A stretch of DNA of 64,000 nucleotides, taken from positions 79,343-143,342 of the forward strand of contig CAZJRQ010000002.1 of NCBI GenBank assembly GCA_964548535.1. The letters are read 5' to 3'. Positions 33,386 to 42,867 of the stretch are shown in pieces (position 1 is the first letter of the stretch; every line of letters begins with the position of its first letter). Below the pieces are notes generated by a model. It was not told the DNA's origin and did no database searches. It saw only the letters and a program-made list of their open reading frames with translations. The DNA is from CAZJRQ01 sp964548535 (GTDB lineage: Bacteria > Bacillota > Clostridia > Oscillospirales > Ruminococcaceae). Both the position numbers and the translations under genes were made by a program.

Positions 33386-33916
33386 ATGAATTCGTTAAAA
33401 TTTCTGATATACACTCTCGGAAGAATCGGTATGGTAATTGTATCGATTATAACAGGTGTGTTTTTTGGAAATATTGTCTTCCCTGCACTTGCATCAATTG
33501 TTCCAAAATCACTCAATAATGTAAGTGATTTCATAACCAACAAAAATACTCAGTCGTTTGTAGCTTGGCTAATTATGCTTGTTATTTTAGTTTTAGTTTT
33601 TTATGACGATGGCAAAAAGCATACAGCTTATGATATTTGGAGCAGTGTGAATATTGCGATAACGACTATATTGATGTGGCTTGTTTATTTTATTCCTGCT
33701 ATTTTTAGAGATTCGTTTTATTCAAGCGGTCAAGGAGAATTCTTCTATAATGCACTATATTTTCCTTTCAAATGGATTAGTGACGGAGCAGGTATCGATT
33801 ATTTGTTTAGTGTTGCGATAGGGTTTGGATTTATGATTGCTTTGGTGTTTTTCACGTATGTATTGTCATACAAATTGTATTTGAAAAAACATTCTGCTGC
33901 ATTCAAAATAAACTAA
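33386..33916 (+). CDS. Hypothetical four-helix membrane protein
   Basis: A 176-residue protein without a recognised family. Four membrane helices are visible (about 5-35, 48-68, 86-110, 138-165) with a short basic C-terminus. GGAGGT lies 7 nt before ATG 33386, which is why that start is preferred over one four codons earlier. It has its own promoter. The 290-bp gap to the pilus cluster that follows holds only the pilC promoter and AT-rich sequence. Confidence 0.65.
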   Translation: MNSLKFLIYTLGRIGMVIVSIITGVFFGNIVFPALASIVPKSLNNVSDFITNKNTQSFVAWLIMLVILVLVFYDDGKKHTAYDIWSSVNIAITTILMWLVYFIPAIFRDSFYSSGQGEFFYNALYFPFKWISDGAGIDYLFSVAIGFGFMIALVFFTYVLSYKLYLKKHSAAFKIN

Positions 33917-34103
33917 TTGATTGTGAGAAAATTAAAATTGAGTTGTTGCCATTATATTAATCTGGAATGAATTGATAATATAATATACAAAAAATTCAGA
34001 ATTTTTAACTAATGAAAATGACGATTTATTCAAATTAGTCAGTTTTAATAAAATTAGCACGTATATTTTGTTAATAAAAATACTAAAAAGTTTGGATTTT
34101 TTC

Positions 34104-34132
34104 TTGATTAAGTTGATAAAAAATGTTATAAT
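34104..34132 (+). promoter_or_regulatory. Sigma-A promoter of the type IV pilus operon
   Basis: TTGATT (34104-34109), 17-bp spacer, TATAAT (34127-34132). It gives a leader of about 68 nt before pilC. No c-di-GMP riboswitch was recognised in the leader. Confidence 0.65.
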
Positions 34133-34206
34133 TAGAAAAATGCATTTTGATAGATTTGTGATGAATGTAAAAAAATGCGTTAAAATGTGGAGGTGTGTCC
34201 TGAAAA

Positions 34207-35403
34207 ATGAAAAATTATACCTATGTGGCTAAGGATTCTCAAGGTAGGACTATTAAGGGAGTGCTTGAGTGTGAAAATCCTGAAGAAGTTCTCGAAAGAA
34301 TCCATGACCAGGGATTGTTTTGCATTAGTTACGCTGAGGCATTAGGTAGTGCAAGAAAGAATTCTCATAAATTTAAGACGAAAGATCTTGCGTTTTCTTG
34401 TCGTCAGTTAGCGGCAATGATGACTTCGGGTTTGACAATTGTTAAGTCTTTGGATATTCTTTATAAAGAGGAAGAGAAAAAGGCAGCAAAAGAAACTTGG
34501 CTTGGCGTTTATGAAGACGTTAACAAGGGTTCTTCATTAGCAGAGGCATTAAAGACTAGAGAGGGAACGTTCCCTAACTTCTTTATAATGATGGTTGAAG
34601 CTGGTGAGTCGTCTGGTACTCTTGATGTTACGATGCAGAGGTTGAGTGATTATTATGCGTCAACAAACAAACTGAACAATAGAGTTAAGGCAGCTATGAC
34701 TTATCCTATTATTCTTGGAATTTTGTGTTTGGTAATGGTAATTGGTATGTTTACATTTATTATGCCAAACTTTGCGGGAATGATGGAAGAAGAGGATATG
34801 CCGGCAGTTTCAAGAGCGTTGTTTGCATTTAGTGATTTCATTCGAGAGAGATGGTACATACTTATTATCATAATCGCTGTAATCATATTTGGTATATTCT
34901 TTGCAATGAGAGTTGAATCGATTAAACTGAAATGGGATTATTTCAAACTTAAATGCCCATTGGTAGGTAAGCTTATTGTTAAGATTTATGAAGGAAGATT
35001 TGCTAGAACACTTTCTTCACTTTATTCAAGTGGTATTTCAATGGTGGATTGTCTGGAACGTGCATCAAAAATTCTTGATAATACATATGTTGATAAAATG
35101 TTTATACAGGTTGTTGATGAGGTTCAGCAAGGTGCACCTCTTTCTCAATCACTTTCAAGAACAGAAATTTTCGAAGGAATGTTTTGTTCAATCATTTATG
35201 TAGGTGAGGAATCAGGTTCTCTTGATGAAATTCTTGAGAAAACTGCTGATTATTATGAGGAAGAAGCAGATGCTGCTGTTACAAGACTTGTAGGCATGAT
35301 GGAACCACTTCTAATCATCGTAATGGGTGTTGCGATTGGTCTATGTCTTGCAGGTATATTCCCAGTACTATACGGTGGTATGGAGAATGTTGATAAGACT
35401 TAA
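34207..35403 (+). CDS. pilC: Type IV pilus inner-membrane platform protein PilC
   Basis: The platform on which the pilus polymerises. At 398 residues it has the family layout: an N-terminal short domain (YVAKDSQGRTIKGVLE) and two copies of the T2SSF domain. Each copy has an EAGE-type motif (MMVEAGESSGTLD near 138 and YVGEESGSLDEIL near 340). Membrane helices lie around 165-195, 215-240 and 370-390. GGAGGTG precedes the ATG. It is first in the operon, ahead of pilMN, whereas many clusters place pilC after pilB and pilT. Confidence 0.92.
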   Translation: MKNYTYVAKDSQGRTIKGVLECENPEEVLERIHDQGLFCISYAEALGSARKNSHKFKTKDLAFSCRQLAAMMTSGLTIVKSLDILYKEEEKKAAKETWLGVYEDVNKGSSLAEALKTREGTFPNFFIMMVEAGESSGTLDVTMQRLSDYYASTNKLNNRVKAAMTYPIILGILCLVMVIGMFTFIMPNFAGMMEEEDMPAVSRALFAFSDFIRERWYILIIIIAVIIFGIFFAMRVESIKLKWDYFKLKCPLVGKLIVKIYEGRFARTLSSLYSSGISMVDCLERASKILDNTYVDKMFIQVVDEVQQGAPLSQSLSRTEIFEGMFCSIIYVGEESGSLDEILEKTADYYEEEADAAVTRLVGMMEPLLIIVMGVAIGLCLAGIFPVLYGGMENVDKT

Positions 35404-35436
35404 TAATTATAAAATTTTGAATGAGGTGAAGGAAAA

Positions 35437-36915
35437 ATGCTATCATTTGATATATCTGATAGAAGAATTAATATTGTTAAAGGCGATAATACTGCGAATA
35501 AAATTAAAATTGATAAGTCATTGTCATTGGAAATTCCTGAGGACATGATTTCTAATGCTGAAATTGTTAACTTAACTGGAGTAGCTGATTTAGTTTTGAA
35601 CGCTTTGAAGGCTGAGGAAATGGTTGATAAGGATGCTGTAGTAACTTTCTCATCTGCAAATATCGTGTTTAAGGAACTTGTAGTTCCAAAGGCTAAGGGA
35701 TATGAGTTTTTGACAATGGTACAAAATCATATGAGCCAGGAGATGGGTATCACTGATGACTACTCTATTTCATATACTGTAGTAGGTGAGGCAGGCGAAG
35801 ACAGCCCAGGCTCTGTAAAAGTACTTGCAACTGCTTGTCCTAGTATAGTTGTTGAAAGTTTCAGAAAGATGTTTAGTATAATGGGTATTAATTTGAGATC
35901 AGTTAATATTAGCTGTAACTCAATTTCAAGAATTGTACTTAGTGATAAGTCAAATCTTGATCAAATGCCTTTGTTGGTTTGTCAGCTTGATAAAAACTTT
36001 ATTGGTTTGACTTTGTTTGAAAATGGACAAATGGCTTTTGCTAGATATGTACCTATTTCTGCTGAAGATTACGATACTGATGATTACGTAATTGAAGCTT
36101 TAAATGAGAATATATTTAGAATGGAACAGTTTAACAAGGCAAGAGGAGGCCCTGGTCTTAGCAATGTAATTCTTTACGGTGAGATTGAAGATTACATTAA
36201 GATTGTTGACTCACTTGATGGCTTGGAAATTAAGGCATCAGTACTTGGAGTTCCATCACAGATTACAGGTTATGAGAATTTCGATTTCACAGTATTTGCT
36301 AATGCGATTGCAGCTTTATATAAGAGAAACAAGCAAACAGAGCGTATCAATCTTCTTGAGGTTGATTCATCTACTGGTAAATCAAGTTCTGGCGTTAACT
36401 CAATGCTTATTACTGCTGGTGTAATAGTAGCTGCATCTATAATTGCAATTGGCGCTGTTACTTTATTTGTAAAACTAAAGATTGATGGTGTTAATAAAGA
36501 AATAATTGAAACTGAACAGCTGATTGCACAGCATGATAAGGTTTTGGCAGAAAATCAGAAGTGGAAAGATAATTTGCAGATTATTGATAATTATAAAATG
36601 ATTGTAAATGTAGCAAATGATAACCTATCTGGGCTGCCAGTAGTCAAAAAGGAAATTTTCGACAAAATCGATGAGGTAATAGGTACTGATATAGAGTATA
36701 CTGGTTTCTCATATGACCAAGCTAGCGGTGTGGTTACAATCACTGATGTGAAACTGCCAGGACAGCTTGAAGCTCCAGAGTTCGTTAGAAAAATGAAGGA
36801 TTTGGATTATTTTGCTGAAGTTCAGTTTACTGGATATACAGGTAAGGGTACTGAAGATAGCCCAGTTATAATTTCTAGCCTTATACTTTATATGAAAGGA
36901 CAGGGAGAAGAATAA
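35437..36915 (+). CDS. PilM-PilN fusion, type IV pilus assembly
   Basis: A 492-residue protein combining two pilus assembly parts. Residues 1 to about 320 form a PilM-like actin-fold domain (MLSFDISDRRINIVKGD start, YSISYTVVGE, and SCNSISRI in a nucleotide-fold region). Residues about 325-350 are a membrane helix (LITAGVIVAASIIAIGAVTL), followed by a coiled-coil and a small ferredoxin-like domain like PilN. Elsewhere PilM binds a short peptide of PilN, so the fusion makes the contact permanent. AGGTGAAGG precedes the ATG. Its last codons overlap pilO by one base (TAATG). Confidence 0.8.
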   Translation: MLSFDISDRRINIVKGDNTANKIKIDKSLSLEIPEDMISNAEIVNLTGVADLVLNALKAEEMVDKDAVVTFSSANIVFKELVVPKAKGYEFLTMVQNHMSQEMGITDDYSISYTVVGEAGEDSPGSVKVLATACPSIVVESFRKMFSIMGINLRSVNISCNSISRIVLSDKSNLDQMPLLVCQLDKNFIGLTLFENGQMAFARYVPISAEDYDTDDYVIEALNENIFRMEQFNKARGGPGLSNVILYGEIEDYIKIVDSLDGLEIKASVLGVPSQITGYENFDFTVFANAIAALYKRNKQTERINLLEVDSSTGKSSSGVNSMLITAGVIVAASIIAIGAVTLFVKLKIDGVNKEIIETEQLIAQHDKVLAENQKWKDNLQIIDNYKMIVNVANDNLSGLPVVKKEIFDKIDEVIGTDIEYTGFSYDQASGVVTITDVKLPGQLEAPEFVRKMKDLDYFAEVQFTGYTGKGTEDSPVIISSLILYMKGQGEE

Positions 36916-37670
36916 TGAAACTTACATATCGTGATAAAGTAATATTGATTACTCTTTTAGTAATTTTAGTTTGGGTAGTTGGTGTGATTAATTTCATAAA
37001 ACCTAAGTTTGATGAATTGTCAACTGTAAACACAACTTTGGATGGAAAAACTGCTGAGCTTACGAAAAAGAAGCAGCAAGTAGAGGAAGAAAAAGACCTG
37101 CCTCAGCGTGTAAAGAAAGCTTATGAAGAAGCAACAGCTTTAGCTGAAAACTTCTATGGAAAAATGCCAAGTGATGATGTATGTGAGGCAGTTGATAACC
37201 TTCTTGATGACTTTAGTAGTGAAAGTGATAAGATTGTTAATGATCAAATGACACTTTCTCTTTATTCATCAAAGGTACTTAGCAAATATCAGTACAATGC
37301 AAATATTTTAGTAACTGAAATTGATAAGACTGTTGAATCTCAAAAGGATGTTATGACTTCAGCAACAACTTTGGATCCTGCGAACCCTGAGAGTGCTACA
37401 AATGTTGCAGATACTACTGATGGTGCAGAGATAGACCCAGCATCTTTGGCAGTTACAATTCCTAGTTATAGTATTAATTTTGGATTTGAATGTAAGTTAT
37501 CTAGTCTTCAGGAATTTATGGATAAGCTTACAACAAACAATCAGAAGAGCTTGGTAATTTCATCATGTAATATCGCAGATGTTCATGAGGATACAGTTAC
37601 TGGTACTTTGACATTGGATTTCATGATGATGCCAACACTTGAAGATCCAACTACACTTGAAGATAATTAA
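36915..37670 (+). CDS. PilO-like type IV pilus assembly protein
   Basis: A 251-residue inner-membrane protein with one N-terminal membrane helix (about 8-27), a coiled coil (about 33-65) and a periplasm-side domain, the usual PilO layout. A Thr/Asp-rich insert (about 140-175) separates the coiled coil from the C-terminal beta domain. Position after pilMN and overlap TAATG support the call. Sequence similarity in this family is low, so the assignment rests on topology and context. Confidence 0.75.
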   Translation: MKLTYRDKVILITLLVILVWVVGVINFIKPKFDELSTVNTTLDGKTAELTKKKQQVEEEKDLPQRVKKAYEEATALAENFYGKMPSDDVCEAVDNLLDDFSSESDKIVNDQMTLSLYSSKVLSKYQYNANILVTEIDKTVESQKDVMTSATTLDPANPESATNVADTTDGAEIDPASLAVTIPSYSINFGFECKLSSLQEFMDKLTTNNQKSLVISSCNIADVHEDTVTGTLTLDFMMMPTLEDPTTLEDN

Positions 37671-37795
37671 TAAATAACGCATTTAGTAGGTAGAGAATGG
37701 AAAAAAAGTTCTCTGCCGAAAAGTGTTATATATTGATTAAAAGATTTATAATAATCGAAAACGTATTTAACCTATTAAAAGGAAAGGTGGTAATT

Positions 37796-40096
37796 ATGAA
37801 AAAGCGAATACGAAACGAGCATGGTGCGGTACTTGTTACAGTAGTTGCAATAATGCTAATGGCATCAATTTTGATTTCTTCTGTTATATTTTTCGTAGGT
37901 GTAAACTCAAGCACTACTAATGCTAGTTATAGGAATGAGCAGGCATACTTGATGGCATCGTCAAGTTTGCAAAGCTATATTAATACTATTGAAAAAGAAA
38001 CTAGTGGTGCTGGTGCAGCTGCTTATATAACAAATCTAAAAAGTTTAGCTAATGCAGGTGCTGAAACAACCATTGATTATGGTGATACAGATTTAAACAA
38101 TAAAATGGGAACATGTAAGCTAAAGCTTGAGAATGATCCTGTAACCGCAAACCAAATAAAAATAACTGCAACAGCTGAGTTTGCTGGTGAAACTGAGAAA
38201 ATAACTGCTTATATTGCAACGGGCAGCGGTTCAAAACCTGTAAATTTTTCAAATGCTATTGAGGTTTTGGGTAATTCAAGTAATACGTATAACAATACCC
38301 AGGTTATTGGTGACTTTGCTTCGTTAAATAACGGAAGTGGTATAGAATATACATTTCAAAATGACCCAAAGATAAACGGAAGTTTCCTGATATACGGCAG
38401 CGCGAAAATAAACACAAAGATTTATCTTAACTTGGGTGCTAGTCAAAGTTCTACAACAAGGGGATCACAAGTAACAATTGCTGAGAATTTTACTATGACG
38501 AACGAAACACAAATTTTCCAATATTTCCCTAGACCGGCAGGAGTAACTGACTTTAACTATGTGAATGTTGGTAAGACACTTACTTCCACTAACAATACTT
38601 GGATTGGTGAGAGTGGAAAAGATGTAGATGTTTATTGCTCAGAAGCAAAAATCAGTGGTGGTACATTTGATAATTATGGCAATTTTCATTGTTATAAACT
38701 TGGTACTAGTAATGGTGATGCTACATTTAATGTAACTGGTGGTGGTGCTTATATAGACGGAGACCTTTACGTTGAAGGCGATTTGAAAGTAGTTGGTGGA
38801 AAATTAAAAGTAAAGGGAAATCTTTATGTTGGTGGTACTGTTGCAGGTACAGTTAGGAATGGGGACGATACAGCAAACAAAACTGCTCTAAGTTTTCCGG
38901 CAAATCCTCCTACTAGACCAGCTATTGACCTAATCTCAGATGAATATGTATATATGCCTGAGGACTTTATGGTTTCTGATGTTATTGAAGGAAGCAATAA
39001 TCCTATTGCTTCAATTTATAAAAATATGTACGAAGCCGATGGAACTACTATAAAATCAACCGTTAAAACATCACAGAACTTTGCATACAAGCCAAGTTCA
39101 TTTGATTTAGTTGATCCATATGTTTTAACTGATACCACAACAATACCTGCAACAACAAAAACATCAACTTTTATGTTCAAAATTGATGAAAGTTGTAGTT
39201 TCACTAGATGGCTTGATTCTGGTGGAAACCCTAACAATATGAATGGAAATCCTAGAATATTGGTAGAAGTTCCAAATGATAAAGACATTGTAATTATTTT
39301 GTCAGATGATATTAAGAATTTCGATAAACAAATTAATTTTATTGTTAAAAACAATTCCGATTTTGTTAAGGTAGATGGTACTGCGCTTGCGGCGGATGAA
39401 CTTGTTGATGCTATGGGCTATGTTACGGATCTTTCTGGTAATAGAAAAACAGATGCTTCAGGTGATTTCATTGAGGCAGGCCATAAATACCATTGCTATT
39501 TTGTTTCAGATTCTGGCGTAGGAACAACTAGTGCTCCAGTGGCACCAAGTATTAGAAGTAGCCATTCTGGATTTAAAACTACGACTTACAATTTTGCTAA
39601 GGTAAATGTTTTGGAATATAACACATATATTAGAATGTTTACAGATGCTTCTAGAAATGATGGCAACGGTCAAAATGAGCTTAAGCCAATTGATTTTGAG
39701 ACATCCTTTATTTTTGATCCAACTATAAACAATGTGTATTATAAGCCTGAATGCTCTGATATTGTTTTCTTAATGTCTGAGGGTTCTAATTTAAAAATTA
39801 GCCAAGGTGGTTTCTTCCAAGGTTCTATCTATGCACCTCAAGCTACAGTTGAATTAGGAACACAAAGTTGGGAAGTAGAAACTTACACTAATTTGGTAGA
39901 TGCATCTGGTAATTTTATGCATCAAAAACTGAAAATTAATATTATGGGTGTCGTTATTGCAAATGATTTTAAGCATGAAAATGAAAGCTGGTATGCATAT
40001 CAAAAGCCTTCACCAACATCAATTTTGAAATTGAGTAAGATTCCGAAGTCACCAGTATCAACGGCATATAAGTTAGTTCGATATAATTATAATTAA
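37796..40096 (+). CDS. Very large PilX-like pilus component with beta-solenoid region
   Basis: A 766-residue protein. A basic N-terminus and hydrophobic helix (HGAVLVTVVAIMLMASILIS, about residues 10-35) match the PilX_N type of prepilin start, but there is no Glu at position +5. The middle region (about 150-370) has short repeating beta strands such as YIDGDLYVEGDLKV and GKLKVKGNLYVGG, like bactofilin/polymer-forming folds. A large C-terminal part has further such strands (FFQGSIYAPQATVELG). AAAGGTGG precedes the ATG. It sits between pilO and two prepilins and may be a tip or minor pilin with adhesive function. That role is inferred. Confidence 0.7.
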   Translation: MKKRIRNEHGAVLVTVVAIMLMASILISSVIFFVGVNSSTTNASYRNEQAYLMASSSLQSYINTIEKETSGAGAAAYITNLKSLANAGAETTIDYGDTDLNNKMGTCKLKLENDPVTANQIKITATAEFAGETEKITAYIATGSGSKPVNFSNAIEVLGNSSNTYNNTQVIGDFASLNNGSGIEYTFQNDPKINGSFLIYGSAKINTKIYLNLGASQSSTTRGSQVTIAENFTMTNETQIFQYFPRPAGVTDFNYVNVGKTLTSTNNTWIGESGKDVDVYCSEAKISGGTFDNYGNFHCYKLGTSNGDATFNVTGGGAYIDGDLYVEGDLKVVGGKLKVKGNLYVGGTVAGTVRNGDDTANKTALSFPANPPTRPAIDLISDEYVYMPEDFMVSDVIEGSNNPIASIYKNMYEADGTTIKSTVKTSQNFAYKPSSFDLVDPYVLTDTTTIPATTKTSTFMFKIDESCSFTRWLDSGGNPNNMNGNPRILVEVPNDKDIVIILSDDIKNFDKQINFIVKNNSDFVKVDGTALAADELVDAMGYVTDLSGNRKTDASGDFIEAGHKYHCYFVSDSGVGTTSAPVAPSIRSSHSGFKTTTYNFAKVNVLEYNTYIRMFTDASRNDGNGQNELKPIDFETSFIFDPTINNVYYKPECSDIVFLMSEGSNLKISQGGFFQGSIYAPQATVELGTQSWEVETYTNLVDASGNFMHQKLKINIMGVVIANDFKHENESWYAYQKPSPTSILKLSKIPKSPVSTAYKLVRYNYN

Positions 40097-40117
40097 TCTC
40101 ATGAAAGGAGTATACTT

Positions 40118-40909
40118 ATGAAAAAAAATTATAAAGGTATGACTTTAATTGAGGTTGTTGTGGCAATGGCTGTTTTTGGAATTTCATCTGCAATGCTTTT
40201 TACAGCAATGAATTATGCGATTCAAGCGTCAAAGAAAAACAAATTGCGTTCAGAAGAGATGTATACTCAAGCAGTAAATGTTGGGCAATACAATTCTAAT
40301 GATCCAACTTTGAATGTTTCTAACACACCAGTAAGTGGATATAAAGGCCTTGGGACTGATAATAAATTTAATTTGAAGGCGACATTTGTTGGTGGAGCAA
40401 TATTAGAAAGTGAAGCTTATGCTTATCAAGCAAAGCGTACAGACCGTGTTGCTGGTGTTGACAACTCAAGTTATCAATTAAAGTTTTTTGAAACGAATTT
40501 CACTGCTGCTAAGCCTGATCCAGCTAATCAGGTTTATTGGGTAACATTTTTTAATTGTGATAGTGCTGATTTTAATTATTATGCCGTAAGTAATGGCGGA
40601 AAATTTTTTAACACAGATAATTTTTCGACAGGTTCAAGTATTGATGTATTTACATTAGGTGCTGGCGGAAAGAAAGAATTCGGTGTGGTTACACAAGGTC
40701 TTTCTGATCCTAACAACTGGATAGCATTTGCAATTAATGAAGATTGTTTTGCCGCTGGTGGAACTCCAGGATTTAAAGTGTTTACACAAACTGAATTTGA
40801 ATCTTTTTATGAATTGGATGCTCTTGGCAACCCAACTGGTTATGTGAATATATACTATATGGGTACGGACCCAATGGGACAGGGCATATTCCAAAATACA
40901 GCACCATAA
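40118..40909 (+). CDS. Type IV prepilin-like protein 1
   Basis: A 263-residue prepilin. The short basic leader MKKNYKG is followed by MTLIEVVVAMAVFG, with the prepilin peptidase cut expected after Gly7 and Glu at +5 (E12). The first helix runs to about residue 40. The C-terminal domain is larger than in most major pilins and ends without cysteines. GAAAGGAG precedes the ATG. It forms part of the pilC operon and is likely a minor pilin. Confidence 0.85.
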   Translation: MKKNYKGMTLIEVVVAMAVFGISSAMLFTAMNYAIQASKKNKLRSEEMYTQAVNVGQYNSNDPTLNVSNTPVSGYKGLGTDNKFNLKATFVGGAILESEAYAYQAKRTDRVAGVDNSSYQLKFFETNFTAAKPDPANQVYWVTFFNCDSADFNYYAVSNGGKFFNTDNFSTGSSIDVFTLGAGGKKEFGVVTQGLSDPNNWIAFAINEDCFAAGGTPGFKVFTQTEFESFYELDALGNPTGYVNIYYMGTDPMGQGIFQNTAP

Positions 40910-40929
40910 GTGAGAGGAGAGTATAAATA

Positions 40930-41715
40930 ATGAAAAAAAATAATGAAAGCGGTTTTACTCTCGTTGAGCTGGTTGTTGTAGTTGCGATTTTCGGTATTAT
41001 AATGGGTGCAGCTTTGAATTTAATGAAACCTATGAATGAAATGTATCGTAAAAATAAAACAACAATGGAAACCAACACTACCGGTACAGGACTTGTTAAT
41101 TACATTGATAAGGAATTGAGATATGCAACAAATATTGTAGTCTTGAAGGATTATAAAGGTGTTCCTGTAGCAAGTAATGTTGGAAATCAGTATACTAATG
41201 TGCTTATTTTGGATAATAATAATCCAGCTGGATATAGCACAACTGGTTATACTCCGACAGCTATTATGGGTGAAACTGGTCAAGTAATAAAATGCAGTAT
41301 AGTTTCTGGCGAGATTAATATAAAGGATTCGGCAGTTGCTATGGGTAAAGATGCATATGATAAGTATTTATATGATTTTGAAGCATATGCAAGTGATGCA
41401 TCGGGAAAATCTTTCTTAAATTTTAATATGAAAACAAAATCAGCATCATATTATAGCGGTGCATATCATTTTGATAAAGTAGAATTTGAAAAAAAGAATA
41501 CAACTGATTTGATTAATATTAATAGTATTCTTACATTTAAATCTGAGGGTACATTTGCATTTGATGCTACCGCACCAGATTATGGTGACTATTCTCCTGG
41601 TGATTATACTACTTATCCTATAGTAAGTACTCCACCTGCTGGACTTACAACAGAGCAGCAATCTTACTACGGCACTAGTAATGCATATACCTATGTTTTC
41701 TATTCGAAATATTAA
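40930..41715 (+). CDS. Type IV prepilin-like protein 2
   Basis: A 261-residue prepilin with leader MKKNNESG, predicted cleavage after Gly8, then FTLVELVVVVAIFG with Glu at +5 (E13). The helix-breaking and globular parts are Thr/Tyr-rich. GAGAGGAG precedes the ATG. It is last in the operon before three tandem hairpins. Both prepilins here are about twice the size of a typical major pilin. Confidence 0.85.
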   Translation: MKKNNESGFTLVELVVVVAIFGIIMGAALNLMKPMNEMYRKNKTTMETNTTGTGLVNYIDKELRYATNIVVLKDYKGVPVASNVGNQYTNVLILDNNNPAGYSTTGYTPTAIMGETGQVIKCSIVSGEINIKDSAVAMGKDAYDKYLYDFEAYASDASGKSFLNFNMKTKSASYYSGAYHFDKVEFEKKNTTDLININSILTFKSEGTFAFDATAPDYGDYSPGDYTTYPIVSTPPAGLTTEQQSYYGTSNAYTYVFYSKY

Positions 41716-41737
41716 TAATAAGTAATTATTATTTTAA

Positions 41738-41770
41738 CACTCGACCGTTTTTTGGTCGAGTGCTGAAAAA
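41738..41770 (+). terminator. First hairpin after the pilus operon
   Basis: CACTCGACC / GGTCGAGTG stem with a GTTTTTT loop, 23 bp past the stop of prepilin 2. It is not followed by a T run, so it may protect the mRNA end rather than terminate. Confidence 0.6.
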
Positions 41771-41813
41771 ATCCCCTTAAATGAATAATTCAGTTAAGGA
41801 GATTTTTTCAGCA
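41761..41813. terminator. Second, longer hairpin between convergent pilus genes
   Basis: TGCTGAAAAAATC-CCTTAA pairs with TTAAGG-GATTTTTTCAGCA with one mismatch, a stem of about 19 bp. A and T tracts on the arms allow termination in both directions. Confidence 0.8.
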
Positions 41814-41832
41814 GTATTATATTCAATGGTAT

Positions 41833-41875
41833 AAAAATCCCCCCAAAAACAAGTTGTTGATTGAGGGGGTTTTTG
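41833..41875. terminator. Third hairpin between convergent pilus genes
   Basis: AAAAATCCCCC / GGGGGTTTTT stem with a one-base bulge and about 20-nt loop. Read leftward, it ends the prepilin peptidase transcript. Confidence 0.7.
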
Positions 41876-41899
41876 AAAGTATTTTAATCAATTATTGAT

Positions 41900-42715
41900 T
41901 TAGATTACGGCTTTGCTTAATTCGTTTAAACCGGTGAAAGTTAAGTACCAGTTTCCGATTTCATTTGAATATAGAGCAGCTACAGCAACCCCTAATGCTA
42001 GCCAAGGACCAAATGCGAAAACAGAATTGCCGTTAGTTTTTTTGATTATTATGCCAGCAATAGAACCTGTTATAAGGGCTATGCCAACCGCCACTAACAC
42101 GCCCTGTATTCCGAGGAATAATCCAGCGGCAGCCATGAGATATACATCACCTCTGCCCATAGCTTTGCCTTTTGATGCAAGCTCGATTAGCAAAAACGGA
42201 ATGCTTACTATGAAAAATCCAATGATTTGTGATTTTAATGTAACACCAGTTAGGTCGCGGCAGAATATGTACTGTGGAATTGCTAGAATTCCGATGAATA
42301 TTACAACGTATGTTGATATAAGTTGTGTGTCCCAGTCCATAAAGAAAACAACGATTAGTGCGGAGAATAAAAGTGCTGTGATAATACACTGCAATGGGTG
42401 CATTACTGCATCAAATCTCCAGAAAACTAAGAGCCAGCATAAAGCATTTAAAAGCTCAACAATTGTGTATCTTGCTGGAATTTTTTCGTGACAGTGTCGA
42501 CATTTACCGCCTAATAAGCACCAGCTTATTATAGGAATAAGGTCGCGTCGTTTGATTGGTTCACCACATTTCATGCAGTGTGAGTTGCTTTTGATTATTG
42601 ATTCGTTTTTTGGTAGTCGGTATATGCAAACGTTGAGAAAACTTCCGATTACTGCACCAAAAAGGAATACAAACAGATAGATTACCGCTATGTAAAAATA
42701 GTCTGTAGTGGTCAA
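41900..42715 (-). CDS. pilD: Prepilin peptidase (A24 family)
   Basis: Cuts the prepilin leader after Gly at the cytoplasmic face of the membrane. The 271-residue protein has the N-terminal domain with two CxxC pairs (CMKC and CRHC, about residues 47-80) flanked by GSFLNVCIYRLP and PIISW. The catalytic Asp residues lie in FFMDWDTQLIS and GRGDVYLMAAAG (usual form GxGD). It starts at TTG 42715 after GGGAGGT. It is encoded on the opposite strand to the rest of the cluster, between the prepilins and pilB, so its supply is controlled separately. The N-methyltransferase domain is present in full length. Confidence 0.92.
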   Translation of the reverse strand: MTTTDYFYIAVIYLFVFLFGAVIGSFLNVCIYRLPKNESIIKSNSHCMKCGEPIKRRDLIPIISWCLLGGKCRHCHEKIPARYTIVELLNALCWLLVFWRFDAVMHPLQCIITALLFSALIVVFFMDWDTQLISTYVVIFIGILAIPQYIFCRDLTGVTLKSQIIGFFIVSIPFLLIELASKGKAMGRGDVYLMAAAGLFLGIQGVLVAVGIALITGSIAGIIIKKTNGNSVFAFGPWLALGVAVAALYSNEIGNWYLTFTGLNELSKAVI

Positions 42716-42867
42716 ATAATTACCTCCCTAAGCCAATTTATTTTGTATTTATATTTTAACATATTTATTATGTAAATACAAGTGCAAATTTTATATATGC
42801 AAAACTACCTATCCGTAGCAGGTGGTATTGTTAGCAAGAATCTTTCTGCGGAGAATGGAGCATTTTT

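Noticed and set aside
41913..42491. A 192-residue open frame opposite pilD
   Set aside because: It is the reverse strand of the prepilin peptidase gene, with no ribosome site and implausible composition.
42781..42867. A c-di-GMP riboswitch before pilB
   Set aside because: Riboswitches often control pilus genes in Clostridia, but the conserved GEMM core bases are not found. Only weak pairing is seen.
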